From: Megamerina dolium | Taxonomy: Eukaryota > Arthropoda > Insecta > Diptera > Megamerinidae | Direction of reading: 5' to 3' | Assembly (NCBI GenBank): GCA_963854835.1 | Contig: OY978525.1 | Span: forward strand, 4,111,501-4,175,500 | DNA length: 64,000 bases | Shown: positions 36,758 through 48,109 of the stretch, piece by piece | Position numbering within the stretch: the first letter of the stretch is position 1 | How the letters are laid out: every line of letters begins with the position of its first letter | Translations under genes and position numbers: made by a program | The notes under the pieces: generated by a model | Database searches by the model: none | What the model saw: the letters and a program-made list of their open reading frames with translations, nothing else | What the model was told of the DNA's origin: nothing

Positions 36758-36962
36758 TCACAAGGTCGTTTAGAGGAAATTCTGCACATGTGGATGTTAG
36801 TGTATGTATATTATTGTATGTAAATATGTATCTACATACGTGCATGTGTTCATGTGCAACCATACATATACTCGCATTGAACAATAAAATATGTATAATA
36901 ATAAGCTTAAGATTGAAAAGCGTTGAAAGTGTATTAAGAAAATGAGAAAAAAATATAAGCAC

Positions 36963-36991
36963 ACAACAACAACAACAACAACAACAACAAA
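36963..36991. repeat. AAC microsatellite
   Basis: Nine ACA/AAC triplets, followed by AAAACAATGG. Confidence 0.9.
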
Positions 36992-37212
36992 AACAATGGC
37001 AATGTTAACTATCACATTTGTCAGCATTTATTTTAACATATACGAATACAACTTGTTTTATTGCCATTGTTGTTGCTATTATTATTATTTTCTACTTCGT
37101 CTAACACATGGCATAGAAATATATGAAACACAAACATATACAAATATACAACTATATAATGGATGGGGGCGTGGAGTGTTAATTGTGTTTGCCGCTTTTG
37201 TATTGTCGTCGC

Positions 37213-37238
37213 CGTTGTTGTTGTTGTTGTTGTTGTTT
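37213..37238. repeat. GTT microsatellite
   Basis: About eight GTT triplets following a GTCGTCGCC stretch. Confidence 0.9.
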
Positions 37239-38072
37239 TCCCTCCACCCAATGCACAAGTGTAGATGTGAGTCGATGTTTGTATGTATGCATACACGGAA
37301 ACTTGGTACTGCATTGCTTTATATTGTCATCGCTGTTATAGTTATTACTATTGTTATTGTTGTTGTTGCAATTTTTTTGTTATTTTTTTTTTGTTATAAA
37401 TTATTTAGCATTTGCCGCTATTGTTTTGTTTATAAATTTGAATGAATACTTTTTCAGGTTGCTTCTGTTAAATGTTGCCGTTTTTACGCTTTATTAACAC
37501 ATACAAATATATAATACATAGAGCATAGAGACATTTAGCATTATGTAGATCTACATATTTTATACTGACTCATATGAATATAGAAAGCATATGGAAAAGA
37601 AAAAAATAACAAACTTATTCATATTCTATTATATTAGAAGGTTAAACAGAAGGTTTTTGTGTGTGTGAGTGTGTTGGCAACTCAAGAAGACAATTGCTAG
37701 CCTTATTAAAAACCTATACATATATGAGCATGAGCTTTTTAATTTTTTTCTTTTATAAAAAAAAAAATAGAAAATTAATGTTTGCAGTTTTCCATCACAA
37801 GTACACTTTCATCCAATTTACAAGTACATATTCATATATAAATTCATATATAAATGGAATTATTTACATTTTTGTTATGATTCATCATTGTCATCATCAT
37901 CATCATTGTTTTAAATGTCATATGGAGTTGTAGTTGTTTTTGAGTAATTATTTGTAAAAAAAATTAATTTCGATGTGATCATAATACAATAAATCAAGAA
38001 TTTAATAATATTTAATTTAAATCTGTTGAATTGGATCCATTTCACATTACTGTAGTACATTGCAGATTGCAG

Positions 38073-38189
38073 CAAGTTTGTATCTTAAGTCTTTTATAAG
38101 ATCCTCATACAAAACAAAAGACTTAAGAAACAAACTGAAGTCTTTTATAAGATCCTCATACAAAACAAAAGACTTAAGAAACAAACTTG
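38073..38189. mobile_element. Miniature inverted-repeat element with internal duplication
   Basis: CAAGTTTGTATCTTAAGTCTTTT (38073-38095, 23 bp) is complemented with one mismatch at 38167-38189. Between the ends a 50 bp block (38087-38136) is repeated without change at 38138-38187, period 51. A further copy of just the right end (25 bp with the following base) sits at 56564-56588. This looks like a very small palindromic mobile element that has suffered a recent internal tandem duplication. Confidence 0.65.
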
Positions 38190-38228
38190 ATCTTTTCTAT
38201 GACAAATGATTTGATGCCGAACAAATTA

Positions 38229-38594
38229 GGGGCCACAACTAGTTTAACCACCTGAAAAAAGGTGATTTTTGTGAATTGCTTAAAAAAAAGTATTGCATCT
38301 AATGTTTTAAAATATTGCAGATATATTTGTGCATAAATATTTCACACAAAGGAATTTTTTCCAATGAAAATATTAGATTTTCAGCAAGTTATTCACCATA
38401 TCCTGAGTCTTCAAAATAAAAGTTCTCACACTGCTGCAGTGATTGTAGCCTTCACAGTGCCTGTAATAAAAAAAAAACCAAAATTTTTATTGAACTAGAT
38501 TACATTTTCTAACCAATGACCCTCGATCGGTATAAATTATCGAAAAATTAAAAAAAAAATCGATTTTTTCAAAATTTCAAACTAGTTGTGCCCC
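38229..38594. mobile_element. Inverted-repeat element (MITE-like)
   Basis: A 366 bp element. The left end begins GGGGCCACAACTAGTTT and the right end, on the minus strand, GGGGCACAACTAGTTT, with one indel. TTA flanks both sides (38226-38228 and 38595-38597), a possible 3 bp target duplication. There is no coding capacity inside. Confidence 0.65.
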
Positions 38595-38724
38595 TTAATA
38601 GTAAAGAATTTAATATCGAATAAATTAATTTCGCGTATAATAATTGCAATGATATTGAAATTATTTTTATATGTAAAAAAAAAACAATATTTCAACTTGT
38701 TTGTGCCGAAATTGATACAATTTA

Positions 38725-39413
38725 CCAGGTGTACAATCATAAATCCGCTGTTTTTCGGTAAAAAAAAAAACACATTTTTTTCATAGAAAGCCAAAAATTA
38801 ATTTATTCAAAGTATTTGCCCTCACTAGTTATACATTTTTTCCATCTCTCGGGCAATTTGTGTATACCATACCAAAAGAATTCCTCATTTTTCGAGGCAT
38901 ACGAATACGAAGTGCTGTTCGGCGAGTGCGTGACCCATCGACGAAAACAGGTGATAGTCAGAAGGGGCCAGGTCTGGTGTATAAGCGGGATGAGGTAGCA
39001 CCTCGCAATTGAGTGTATCCAAATAGTTTTGACGTGTGCGATGGGGCCTTGTCGTGGAGAAAAATCAACTTCTGATGTCTTTGTTCATAACCAGGCCTTT
39101 TTTCATTCAAAGCACGGCGCAATTTCACTAGTTGTTGGTCCTCCACAAGTATTCGATGCAACTCAGCAGCAGATTTCTTCAAATTGAAGCAAAAATTTAG
39201 AGCTTCCCGTATATGCTCTTTTTCTGGCACAAAATTATACATGATTATACGAGGAAAAATGTATGTTGTTGTATCATGATCACTGATGATGTTTACTAAT
39301 TGATGTAAACAGGTGTCGAACTCATAAAAAAAAGGATGCACAGTCGATAATAGCTCAATATGCTCACTAACGCCATCTACGAGCATACAGCGGATTTGAG
39401 CTTGTACACCTGG
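38725..39413 (-). mobile_element. Deleted mariner transposon (mauritiana-like)
   Basis: A 689 bp element with near-perfect 27 bp inverted repeats. The left begins CCAGGTGTACAATCATAAAT and the right, on the minus strand, CCAGGTGTACAAGCTCAAAT, both running into CCGCTGT. TA lies on both sides (38723-38724 and 39414-39415). CCAGGTGTACAA termini and the SDYHLF-SSMGHALAEQ-type C-terminus point to the mauritiana group of mariners. Much of the transposase has been deleted. Confidence 0.92.
38803..39242 (-). pseudogene. Mariner transposase with internal deletion and frameshift
   Basis: Minus strand. An ATG at 39242 opens MYNFVPEKEHIREALNFCFN, then LKKSAAELHRILVE, the N-terminal helix-turn-helix region. 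The frame then jumps, losing the rest of the DNA-binding domain and the first catalytic Asp, to QQLVKLRRALNEKRPGYEQR and the second motif LHDKAPSHTS. A frameshift near 39030 puts the third motif AYTPDLAPSDYHLF and SSMGHALAEQHF in another frame, and a further shift is followed by HKLPERWKKCITSEGKYFE and the stop at 38803. The open frame that runs out to 39446 through the terminal repeat is fortuitous. It cannot encode an active enzyme. Confidence 0.88.
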
Positions 39414-39415
39414 TA

Positions 39416-40362
39416 CAAAAAAAATTTCAGTTACTATTGTAAACATTTTTGAAACAATGCCGATCTTCTTTTTTAGACATTATTGCAATGGTTTTTAATA
39501 TCAGTTTATGTAGCCCTTTTTAATAATTAGATTACGTCAAGGAAGAAAAAACTAAATCATATATACCAAAAATTCAAATCGTCATCTTTAAAAACACAAA
39601 TTTTAACAATTATTTTTTGTTTTTTTTTTCTCTAATATTTTTATTTAAGCTTGATTTTTATTTAGTTAATATTCATTTCGGAAATTTATATAAGTTTTGG
39701 TAAATATGTAAAACCAATCAAACCGAAAACGATTTATTTCTTAATTCCATATTTTTATATGCTTCACAAATTGGCTGTATTTTTCCATACTACTTTTAAT
39801 AGTCATATTTTCTTTATCGCTCTCTCTCTCTCTCAATCTCTTGAATATATTAAAAATTGGAATATTTAATTTAAAGCAGTTATGAATGCGTCATCCATTA
39901 TGTTATGTGTGAATGACATGCTAAAATAAATAAATAAATATATATATTTTTTTGTAAATTTGAAAGAAAGCAAAGAGTTCATATATATTTTTTCTATATT
40001 TTAATTTTTTGTATTCGCACAAAACTATGCAGATATGTTCATATCTAAAAATATAAATAACATGAAACTCATAATAATGAAATTTGATAAGAAATCGTAT
40101 TTATAACCGATGCAATCAGCGATCAACGAAAGTCGAGGAATAGAGTGAGACAAATGAAAATAAAATGCCACTAACAACAATAATAATAATGACAACAACA
40201 AAAACAATAACAATAATCAACACAACAATGGCAATAATCACAATAATAGTAATAATAGCAACAATGTATCGTACTAAAGTATCGAATCAACAATAAATGG
40301 ATCAGTTGAATAAAAATACATAATAATAAATAAAATATGTCTATATACATATATACATACTC

Positions 40363-40445
<83 letters not shown>

Positions 40446-41049
40446 TTGTACTACATCTATATGCATGATCATATATGTATGTATGATCATAGTGGTGGCA
40501 TAGTTATACTTGAATATCATCAATTGAGGTGTTGCCATATGAACACATTTGTACATGTAAATCGTAAGCTTTGATGTGTAATAAAAAAATATAACAATAA
40601 TAACAACTACAACAATGTAAATATATGTTATAACCAGCAACTGCAACAGCAACAGCAGCATTGTACTGCCATATATTCACATTCAATGCCAAAAGGCCGA
40701 AATATATGGCAATGCACATATATACTTATATGATGCACGTATTCAATGTAATGTGGTTATTAGGGCTTTGGGTCTAAGGAGGCTACTTTTATTGACTTGA
40801 TTTGATGTGCGATCGCATTGTTCACGAATCCAAATTGATGCGCCACACTACATAGCAGTGCAAGTGAAAAAGTTGTTAATGCATAGGTTGAAAGGATTAC
40901 ATATATATTTGTACTTCTGTGTAAAATTAAATACCTACCATATATATATATCTATATATATATATGATTGCTGATGTAAGTATATGAATTCAAAAATTCA
41001 TGTGATCATCATGCAGTATAGATATGAATGGCCCAATAGGAAATGCAAT
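39416..41049. other. AT-rich non-coding stretch with TA microsatellite
   Basis: No gene is supported. It includes AAT/AAC triplet runs around 40170-40260, a long TA run, and a poly-T run. Confidence 0.65.
40363..40447. repeat. TA microsatellite followed by poly-T
   Basis: About 32 TA units with one G interruption at 40381, passing into about 20 T. It could form a cruciform and is likely length-variable. Confidence 0.92.
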
Positions 41050-42000
41050 ATGCATTAGTATATTTAGACGTCATTGAGTCTATGGTAGCAATGATTTCGT
41101 ATGGTAGCTACATTAAATAGTGGGCGTGGTTTGCTTATTTTTTGAGGAATTATTTCCTACTATAATATTAATTAACACACTAAATATGGATATCTTAGAA
41201 GAAAGAATTCGTAAGTTATAAGTATGTAAAATTTTAAACAATTCCGTAGCTTTGTATGAGAGCTATATTAAATAGTATGCGTGGCTCGATGATTTTTTGC
41301 TAAATTATTGCTTACTTTAATATTTTATTATATACTGGATAAAATTAACCTAGAAGGTAGATTGCGTAAGTTATGATGGTTTAAAATTCGAAAAAATTTC
41401 GCAGCTTTATATGACAGCTATCCTAAATGGTGGGCCTAGCTGACCGAATTTTTGCTGAATTATTTCTCACTATTATATCCATTTATTTGGTGAATAAAGT
41501 TGTTCTAAGATGAAGACTGCGTAAGTAATGGGGTTTTAAACGTTTGAAAAATTCGTCGATGTTGTATGGGAGCTACAATAATTAGTGGGCGTGGATCATC
41601 TATTTCTTAAAAAAATATTTTTGGTTATAAAACTAATGTATTTATGAAATAAAATTGTCTTTTGGATTAAGATTACATAAGTTATGGCTATTTAAAGTTT
41701 TATAATATTTAGCAGCTTTGTATGGGAGCTACATTAATTAGTGGGCGTGGCTCAGCTATTTCTTGCAAAATTCTTACCCATTACAGTATTAATCTGTGCA
41801 ATAAATATTTTTTTCATAAATTGCAATATTAGCTGAGTTATAATGGGTTAAATATATTAAGGACTCCGAGGTTAGTCTCTTTGATTGCCCTGCGTTGACG
41901 TGGTAGTTGACCAATCGTTCCTATTTTCTACAGCTTATATACTCTTGAATCATAGATAGTTCAGACTAAATTTCATTGAAATATCTTAACATTTTTCACA
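41050..42000 (+). repeat. Family B tandem array with distinct tail
   Basis: Five units carry TTTGTATGGGAGCTACATTA-like cores near 41097, 41254, 41409, 41563 and 41716, about 154 bp apart. Each is followed by AGTGGGCGTGGCTC, TTTCTTGC and AAATTATTNCCCATT, then ATAAAATTNT and GNGTAAGTTATGG. After the last unit the sequence changes at about 41865 to AGGACTCCGAGGTTAGTCTC, then GGTAGTTGACCAATCG and AAATTTCATTGAAATATCTT. This tail is also found after the B array at 17.7 kb. Confidence 0.82.
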
Positions 42001-43254
42001 TTATAGTACTAAATTTATGTTAGATTTCAAAAATTCAACTTTCAATCTGAAGGTTTAGTTTCCATAATAGTTTCCCAAGTCGGAATTGGTTTTGTTGTTT
42101 TTAAATCAATGTAAATAATGTAAATTGACTATTGCCTATTTGAAATTGTAGGTGTAATATTATTTTTCTTCATTTCTCACTTTCTTGCATACTTATTGCG
42201 TAAAGTTGGAAATGGCGCGTAACCAATCTGATTTGAAAATTATTGGTTTCACACTACAACAACAATAATAAAATAATAACAATAATAATGGAATGAATAC
42301 AACAATTTATGGATAACACATAGTCGAGGAAAAAAAAATAGGAAAAATTGAAAAACAATAAACAGAGAGTGAAATGATGCAACGCAACGGAATATAACGA
42401 AATGCAACGCAATGCACAAAGATGAACAAGCGCTTCAAATTTTATGTTTATTACACCCTTAATAATGCATGTTTACAAACAAATCACGTTGTACGCAGTG
42501 CAGTGTACAATCTCATCTAGTGACGTTACCGCCACCATCACTACCACCGTCGTGCCAATAAACAGTCTGCGTAGTCTGCGAATGAATGATCAACAATAAG
42601 AATTGGACTTTATACGTGAATTACACAAACTATATGTATGCATGTATGCTTGATTGCGAATATTTGTGTGTGTGTGTGTGTGGGTGTGTGTTCATTGCAT
42701 TTGGGTGCTCATCGTCATCATTATTGCTGATACGTACGCATGCTTGCGCACGCGTTACCTTCAAATTATATGTTACAGAACAAATTTTATTGGCAGCTCG
42801 CAGCGATATTCCAAAAGAAATAGACAAACAGTAAGACACATGAACACACGCATGCGAAATATCTATGAAAAGAGTCTACCTATATAGTGTGACAGTCAAA
42901 TACAACAACTATAGATATGTGTCTCCCTATATATGCATTTATGTGTAGACAAAGGAGAGTTTGCCTAGATATGCTGTTGATTGGACTCACTTTCCGGTCA
43001 TTAAAGAAACGAAACTGAAAACATAGTAAAAGAAAACGAAAACGAAAATGAATCGCAAGCATTGCAAAATTGTACATACGTGAAAGCTTCAGCAGAGCGT
43101 CTCATCTGAAATTAGCAGCTATATCTCGGTGGATGATTGTTTGTATGTTTGTAAAGTAGTACTAAAGGTGCCATAATAAGAGAACACTTTGTGTTACATT
43201 ATGATTTCTAGTCTACAATCATACGGAGTATATGTAACACTGCATGAACGCAAA
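42001..43254. other. AT-rich non-coding stretch
   Basis: Contains a GT microsatellite (42665-42691) and a C-rich GTTACCGCCACCATCACTAC patch near 42526. No gene is supported. Confidence 0.6.
42665..42691. repeat. GT microsatellite
   Basis: GT dinucleotides with one GGGT interruption. Confidence 0.88.
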
Positions 43255-43790
43255 GGGTGTTTTTTTTTCTTAGAATATCATAGTTTCGAATTAAGCAAAA
43301 AACAGCAAATTAAATAAGTTTTTGGCTTTATTTCTAAACCTTATTTCTGGAAAATAATCGAAATTCTTCCGTTTGTAATAATTTTCCATGGAAAAATTCT
43401 CTGAAATGTCACAGAAAGTGTCTTTTTGAATATAATCCTAAATTTATGCACCCCCCAATGCTGGAAGAGAAGTTTGGTCACATTTTTTTTTGGAGTTTAA
43501 TTTATTAAAATACATTTTTTTTCAACTATCTTGGATCATTATTTAGCAGTAATGGGTTGGACATTGGGTTGCGAATCGTCTATAGATTATTTTCAGAGGT
43601 TACAGACTTGATGGATGTAAAAAAATTGTAAAAAAAATATAAATCCAAAGATGTCAAATCATTAAAGTGGCCAGCTGATGTAAAAATGTCGTATAATAGA
43701 TTATAGTAGTTTAATATTTCTCTGAGTCGACTTTTGTTATGCTTGTATTCTGGAACCAGTCTGACGTTAAGCCGCCGACCGGTTATATTT
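43255..43790 (-). pseudogene. Possible transposase remnant with GGGTGTTTTTTT end
   Basis: At 43255 a GGGTGTTTTTTTTTCTTAGA motif resembles one end of a Tc1/mariner-type element and the ends at 27812 and 35131. On the minus strand at about 43590-43690 a peptide reads WPL then DLTSLDLYF, resembling the WPPRSPDLTPLDFFLWG catalytic motif of these transposases. No matching right end was found, so the limits are uncertain. The match is short and this is a tentative call. Confidence 0.33.
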
Positions 43791-43959
43791 CTAAATAAGT
43801 AAATTCCAATAAATTTTCGAACTAGTAAAATATACTAAACATTCGATTCAAATCCCTTCAATTAAAATATGTAAATTTTATTTATAGATGGAGACATTTA
43901 AGTGAAAATAATTTGCAAAACTGATCGAGAACATACTTTCGCATGAGACACAGGGCTAG

Positions 43960-44720
43960 TTTTGATCCAATTCCATCGACTTTCTACATTGTGAATGCAT
44001 TGTCAAAAATAATCATTTGTACTATGTTTCAATTTGATAACTTAATTTTTTTTTTTGTATGCAAAGTGTGAAAACATATGATTGGAAGTATAAATTTGTA
44101 TGGGAGGTAGGTGTTGTTTTTATCTAATTCAGTCCATTTTTAAATATATCTATTAACTAGTAATTATATGCGTATATACCAAATTTCAGTTGAAAAACTT
44201 AATATTTTCGCATTATAGTATGAAAACACACATTGAACTATATGCTTTTGTATGGGAGGTACGCTGTATTTTTCTTCTATTACCACAATATTTTAATATG
44301 TATATTTTGTAATCAGAAAAACTTTATTTACCAAGTTTTAATTAAATAGCGTCATATTTTTATGTATAAAGTGTAAAAATATACATCCGACAATCTACTT
44401 TTGTATGGGAGGTGGTAGTAATATTCATTTGATTACAATCAGTTTTTTATAGATTATTTCTTTAATGAAAATAATATTATATAGCAAATTTTAGTTTGAT
44501 AGCTGCATATTTTCTGGGTTAAAGTGTGAAAAAATACCCTAAACACCTTACTTTTGTATGGGAGCTATGACTAATTTTTATTCAATTTCCCTCATTCACA
44601 AACATATCTATTAATTGGTGAAACAATTGTTATGTACCAAATTTTAGCTTAATATCTCTACAATTATGTCATACTGATATCGCTAAAGCATTGTAGTTCG
44701 TGATTCTTCTTCTTCTGAGT
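43960..44720 (+). repeat. Family C tandem array
   Basis: Units about 150 bp apart with CTTTTGTATGGGAGGTA cores (44094, 44242, 44394, 44546). Each is followed by TTTTTATNNNATTNNNNCCA, TTAAATATATCTATTAA, ACCAAATTTCAGTT and AACTTAATATTTTCGCAT, then AAAGTGTGAAAA. After the last unit comes a tail TTCTTCTTCTTCTGAGTGTT, then ACAAAGGGAAGC, which resembles the tail after the C array at 62 kb. Confidence 0.8.
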
Positions 44721-47059
44721 GTTACAAAGGGAAGCATAAATTCAATATATCCTTTACTATTTGAATATAGTATATAATAAAATTGTAAATAGAATTGAAA
44801 TATAAACACAATAAAATACTGCTGCATTTTTGCTAATAAACATATGTTTCTCATACAAATTTGGTCACCTTAATATTAGTAATATTCTTAAATGACGACT
44901 TCAAGTGCGGTCTACGTACATATAAGTAGTTATATCATAAGCAGTACATAAGCAGTAAGTGCAAGTATATTTACTTTATTTTTGTTTATTTTTTATTATT
45001 TATTTATTTTTTTTTGTGGTTTGTTCTGTATTTATAATATTTCTTTCGACCGTCCTATGCCCTCAAGTCCATTACATTGTTTAAATAGACTTGATAGTAT
45101 TCAAATATGCATATTATCGCTTTTATTTAATCTTAATCATAATTTTTACCTTTTGTACCTATAATATTTCCTTTTCTTGCCTTTACTGATGCTGATGATG
45201 ATGCTGCTGCTGCTGCTGTTGTTTCTTGAGCTGCTGCTGTAGTTGTTTATATTTATTTTTGATTTGAAATTTATATATATTCTTTTTTATGGATTTCCAT
45301 ATGATCTACTCATATATATATATGTATGCAGTTAGTACTCTACCTCGTATGTATATGCGCTCGATCACCAACCATAATTCTAGAAGGCGCTCCTTAATTG
45401 TGTTATCCTTTTTGTGAAGCAATATACCGTGACAAGTTCATATGTAAATTGTTAGCAAGTAGTATGTATATATGCTATATGAAAACAACAACAACAAAAG
45501 TAACAACAACAACAACAACAATAAGTAGAAGAAAACACTACATACAAAAATATAAATAAATTGTAAAATTTGCCTTCAGGCGGCACAGCCACTCTACCAT
45601 TACATATACGAGTACGAGTAGTAGATAGGTGCATATCGTAGTTTTTCATATGGGAATGGGGAGTTTATGAGCTTTTGATTTGAGTGGCATTGTTGCTTTT
45701 TTGTTATTACTTATTATGATTATTGTTATTGCTGTCGTTATGCTATTGTTAAATTGGTCATTAAAGTTGTTGGCTCGTATTTATATATATATGTGTGTGT
45801 GTGTGTGTGTATGTAATGTAAAAATAGCGGTATTAAAGAGCATACATGTGAAATTTATGACAAGAGTTATGCATGTATATTTTGGTTATATTATAGTTGT
45901 TTATAAAAATTGCTATGAATATTATGAATATATTCAAAGTTTGGAGATAGACTTAATGTAACAAAAACAACAAATGAGCCAAATATTTCTCAACACTTTA
46001 TTGATAGAATATAACATAGAATAAGATGGAATATAAAATCATATTTATTTTATACTTTTTGAGTGGATATGGAATATGAAATATGAATATAAAATAATTC
46101 CATTTGATTTGTTGTATATATTTCCATAAAATAATCGATAAGTATCAACAACATAATCAATGCATAATCGCATTGCAATCGCAAGCAATAAAATTATGGT
46201 GAAAAATCAATGAGAACTTGAACTTGACCTATGCATAAGAAGATTCTGTCTGCTGGTCAGTTGCACACAGTTTGTGGTCATGTAAAGTAGCCATAAAATT
46301 GCTAATACATATATAATTTCGAAATTTATAAAGTATGGATGATATTTATGCATGGATCATAATAGAAATATAATGCAATGATGTAGGTAGAAAAAATAAA
46401 GAACAAAAGTTGATATTTCTTCCATTGCAAATATGTATGTAAGTAGTATAGAAGACAATAGTTCACACTACCACGCCTTAAATAAAGTATAAGCATTAAT
46501 AAATGTAAAACGCTGTGTGTGTTCTGTACACTGTACCATTCCATAAGCTAATGTAACATAAGATGACCTCTTGGGGTCAGCAAATGTGGACAATCAACAT
46601 AGGCGCCACTGAAGTGTGATTGTTTTTGTTGATGTTTTTGATTTCTAAATCCAAAATTAAGGTGTAGTTCTAATTTGTAAAAATTTGCAGTTATCATTAG
46701 TCATGTTATATATGAGTAATATATTTTCGCTCTCTTCATATGGCTCACTAAATGACAGTAGTTGACTATGTCGATGTAGCATATATTTTGTAATGGAAGT
46801 CAGTAGTTGACGTTCTCGTTGTTGTTGTTGTTGTTCTTAATATTGTTCCCATTACCATTAAATCACACTAGTGAAGAGTGAAAGGGAATCAATAAAAAGA
46901 AAAAGAAAAGAGATTTGCAGACAAATAAATAAGTCAAGCCCTCTCTGCCTTATGAGTAACATAAGAGCCATCATCAAGAAAAACATTATCACAGTACAGA
47001 TGTAAATTGCTGTGATGCACAGTGATTTCACTCCATGCAAATGGCAGAACAAATTTATT
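44721..47059. other. AT-rich non-coding stretch
   Basis: Contains GCT triplets at 45203-45221, an AAC/ACA run at about 45485-45521, a GT run at 45792-45810 and GTT at 46819-46834. No gene or element is supported. Confidence 0.65.
45792..45810. repeat. GT microsatellite
   Basis: Nine GT units between TATATA and ATGTAATG. Confidence 0.88.
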
Positions 47060-47930
47060 GTAGTGCACTAATTTTAATAATTTTTTTTTGCATTAGTAAA
47101 TCTGCTGAAAATTAGGTGTACTAAATTTATGTCGAAATTATTTGCAATAATGTCGAAATTTTTTGTTTATATCGAAAACATATTTTTCGACATTATTGTA
47201 AATATTTTTTCGATATTAGTGGAGACGATCTGTTGGAGTGATCTGTTTTGATAAAATTTCTTGCAGTTGAAAAATCTTTGAATATCGAGTAGTATAGTGA
47301 AAAAATATCGAAAATTTCTTTTTATATGGAAAAATATTTTTCGACATTATTGCAAACATTTTTTCCATATATGTGAATGGAGACGATATGTTGGAGTGAT
47401 CTGTTTTGATCAAATTTTGTTGCATTGAAAAATCTTTGAACCTCGAGTGGTGTAGTGTATTAATGTCGAGATTTTTCTTATATGAAAAAAATATTTTTCG
47501 ACATTATTGCCAACATTTTTTCCATATAAGTAAATGGAGACGAACTGTTGGAGTGGTGTGCTTTGATCAAATTTTGTTGCATTGAAAAATTTTGGAACAT
47601 CGAATGGTATACTGAATTAATGTCGAGATTTTTCTTATATGAAAAAAATATTTTTCGACAATATTGCAAACATTTTTTTCTATATGAGTAAATGGAGACA
47701 ATCTGTGGAGTGGTCTGTTTTCATAAAATTTCTTGCATTGAAAAATCTTTGAACATCAGTATACCACTACTGAATTAATGTCGAAATTTTGTTTATATGG
47801 AAAAAATATTTTTCGATATTATAGCCAACATTTTTTCCATACATATACTGAATTAATATCGAATTTTTTTTTTTTATATGGAAAAAATAATTTTCGACAT
47901 TATTGCAAAAACTACTAGAATTATGTTAAT
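47060..47930 (+). repeat. Family D tandem array, about five units
   Basis: Units about 157 bp long. Each carries ATGTCGAAATTTTT, TATATGGAAAAAATATTTTT, CGACATTATTGCAAACATTT, TTTCCATATNAGTAAATGGA and GACGATCTGTTGGAGTG. GATCTGTTTTGATCAAATTT, TTGCATTGAAAAATCTTTGA and ACATCGAGTGGTATAGTG follow. The CCATAT element recurs near 47363, 47520, 47681 and 47838. The middle units are the most alike; the outer ones decay or are truncated. Confidence 0.85.
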
Positions 47931-48109
47931 ATTAATAATAATAGAAAGTTAGACAACTTTGGTAGAAATTGTCTAGTTTTGAAATAGAGGTGATATAATT
48001 ATCTTCATATTGTTGAACTTATATTTATAAGCATTTTAAGAAATGCTTGAATATTTTTAGGGCGACAAAAATGGTTTTCTTTTTTTTTTCAACTTTCCAT
48101 TGAGGCTTT

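Larger units (their letters stand above)
32936..38072. other. Long AT-rich non-coding stretch
   Basis: About 5 kb without a supported gene. It holds microsatellites (34430-34500 AAT-type, 36712-36757, 36963-36991, 37213-37238), long A and T runs, and a lone GGGTGTTTTTTTATAG motif at 35131. The longer open frames at 36.9-37.4 kb come from triplet repeats. Confidence 0.65.

Noticed and set aside
36942..37445. 167-residue plus-strand open frame
   Set aside because: It crosses three triplet or AT-rich repeats that suppress stops, giving Thr and Leu/Val runs. There is no domain-like part.
39243..39446. N-terminal extension of the open frame over the mariner at 38725
   Set aside because: It reads through the terminal inverted repeat into flanking DNA; the transposase N-terminus begins at the ATG at 39242.
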